This document shows, piece after piece, positions 5,478 to 5,627 of a stretch of 5,627 nucleotides of DNA. This stretch comes from Candidatus Parcubacteria bacterium (GTDB lineage: Bacteria; Patescibacteriota; Minisyncoccia; Phycocordibacterales; Phycocordibacteraceae): assembly GCA_027310925.1 (NCBI GenBank), contig DAICZX010000065.1, positions 1-5,627 of the forward strand, in the 5' to 3' direction. The notes beneath the pieces were generated by a model. It saw nothing but the letters and a program-made list of their open reading frames with translations, was not told the origin of the DNA and did not search any database. A program made the translations under genes and the position numbers. Numbering within the stretch: the first letter of the stretch is position 1; every line of letters begins with the position of its first letter.

Positions 5478-5627
5478 ATGCAGAAAAAAGGGTGGGGATT
5501 TGATGCACGCGATATTGACGCCACAACACGGCCCCAGGATGATTTTTATCAATATGCAAATGGTGGGTGGCTAAAAAGAAATCCAGTTCCGCCACACGAA
5601 TCACATTGGGGCTCGTTTCTTATTCTC
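5478..5627 (+). CDS. M13-family (PepO/neprilysin-like) zinc metallopeptidase, N-terminal fragment cut by the window edge
   Basis: M13 peptidases are zinc endopeptidases that cut oligopeptides. Only the first 50 codons lie in the window. They contain the family's N-terminal signature: GFDARDIDATTRPQDDFYQY (8-27), then ANGGWLKRNPVPP (28-40) and WGSF near the end, matching the usual D--TRP-DDFY-Y-NG-W pattern. The catalytic HExxH site would be much further downstream and is not seen. The protein begins almost directly at the mature domain, with no signal peptide or membrane anchor. An in-frame stop at 5442-5444 and the absence of hydrophobic codons between it and the ATG rule out a hidden one. 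A GTG two codons upstream is a possible alternative start. The truncation is only from the window edge. No Shine-Dalgarno sequence is visible. Confidence 0.88.
   Translation, partial: MQKKGWGFDARDIDATTRPQDDFYQYANGGWLKRNPVPPHESHWGSFLIL

Noticed and set aside
5432..5524. Extension of alaS by 31 codons upstream to an ATG at 5524
   Set aside because: The extra residues do not resemble any AlaS N-terminus and overlap the divergent peptidase start. The ATG at 5431 gives the family-typical beginning.
1..5627. Alternative genetic code (TGA read as Gly)
   Set aside because: No complete gene here ends in TGA (all use TAA or TAG), which raised the idea. However, no in-frame TGA interrupts any conserved gene, and glycines use GGN codons. 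Seven stops is a small sample.

Overview
The window looks like a chromosomal piece of a Candidate Phyla Radiation (Patescibacteria) bacterium, most likely a Parcubacteria-type lineage. This is inferred from recalled protein families; no search was run. Three things point there: an alanyl-tRNA synthetase of about 611 residues that stops after the editing domain, a membrane-anchored baseplate-J-like protein of the kind often seen in these genomes, and small, somewhat divergent ribosomal proteins. All reading frames work with the standard bacterial code. No gene is broken by TGA, so the TGA-to-Gly reassignment of Gracilibacteria and Absconditabacteria does not apply.

Layout: seven genes lie on the minus strand and are read from right to left. 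The order is alaS (start near 5431), a 343-residue protein with a probable actin-like (PilM/FtsA) fold, a 406-residue single-pass membrane protein of the baseplate-J-like group, then infA, rpmJ, rpsM and rpsK. The last four are the start of the classical infA-rpmJ-rpsM-rpsK-(rpsD-rpoA) translation operon, which probably continues beyond the left edge. At the right edge one gene points the other way: the first 50 codons of an M13-family (PepO/neprilysin-like) metallopeptidase, separated from alaS by only 46 bp.

The window is densely packed, with gaps of 4 to 67 bp, and has no intergenic stretch near 300 bp. No RNA genes, CRISPR arrays, insertion sequences or clear hairpin terminators were seen. 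The 67-bp gap before infA holds a good sigma70-type promoter with an extended -10. The 53-bp gap before the baseplate-J-like gene holds an extended -10 so close to the ATG that the transcript would be leaderless or nearly so. The alaS/peptidase gap has TATA-like boxes on both strands. No start codon in the window is preceded by a convincing Shine-Dalgarno sequence.

Functionally, alaS, infA, rpmJ, rpsM and rpsK all serve translation. The two genes between them look like a cytoplasmic actin-fold protein plus a bitopic membrane partner. That layout recalls PilM-PilN of type IV pilus systems and is the best candidate here for an under-described system. A zinc-ligand-free L36, an IF-1 with a loop insertion and the C-terminally shortened AlaS are further points of interest.
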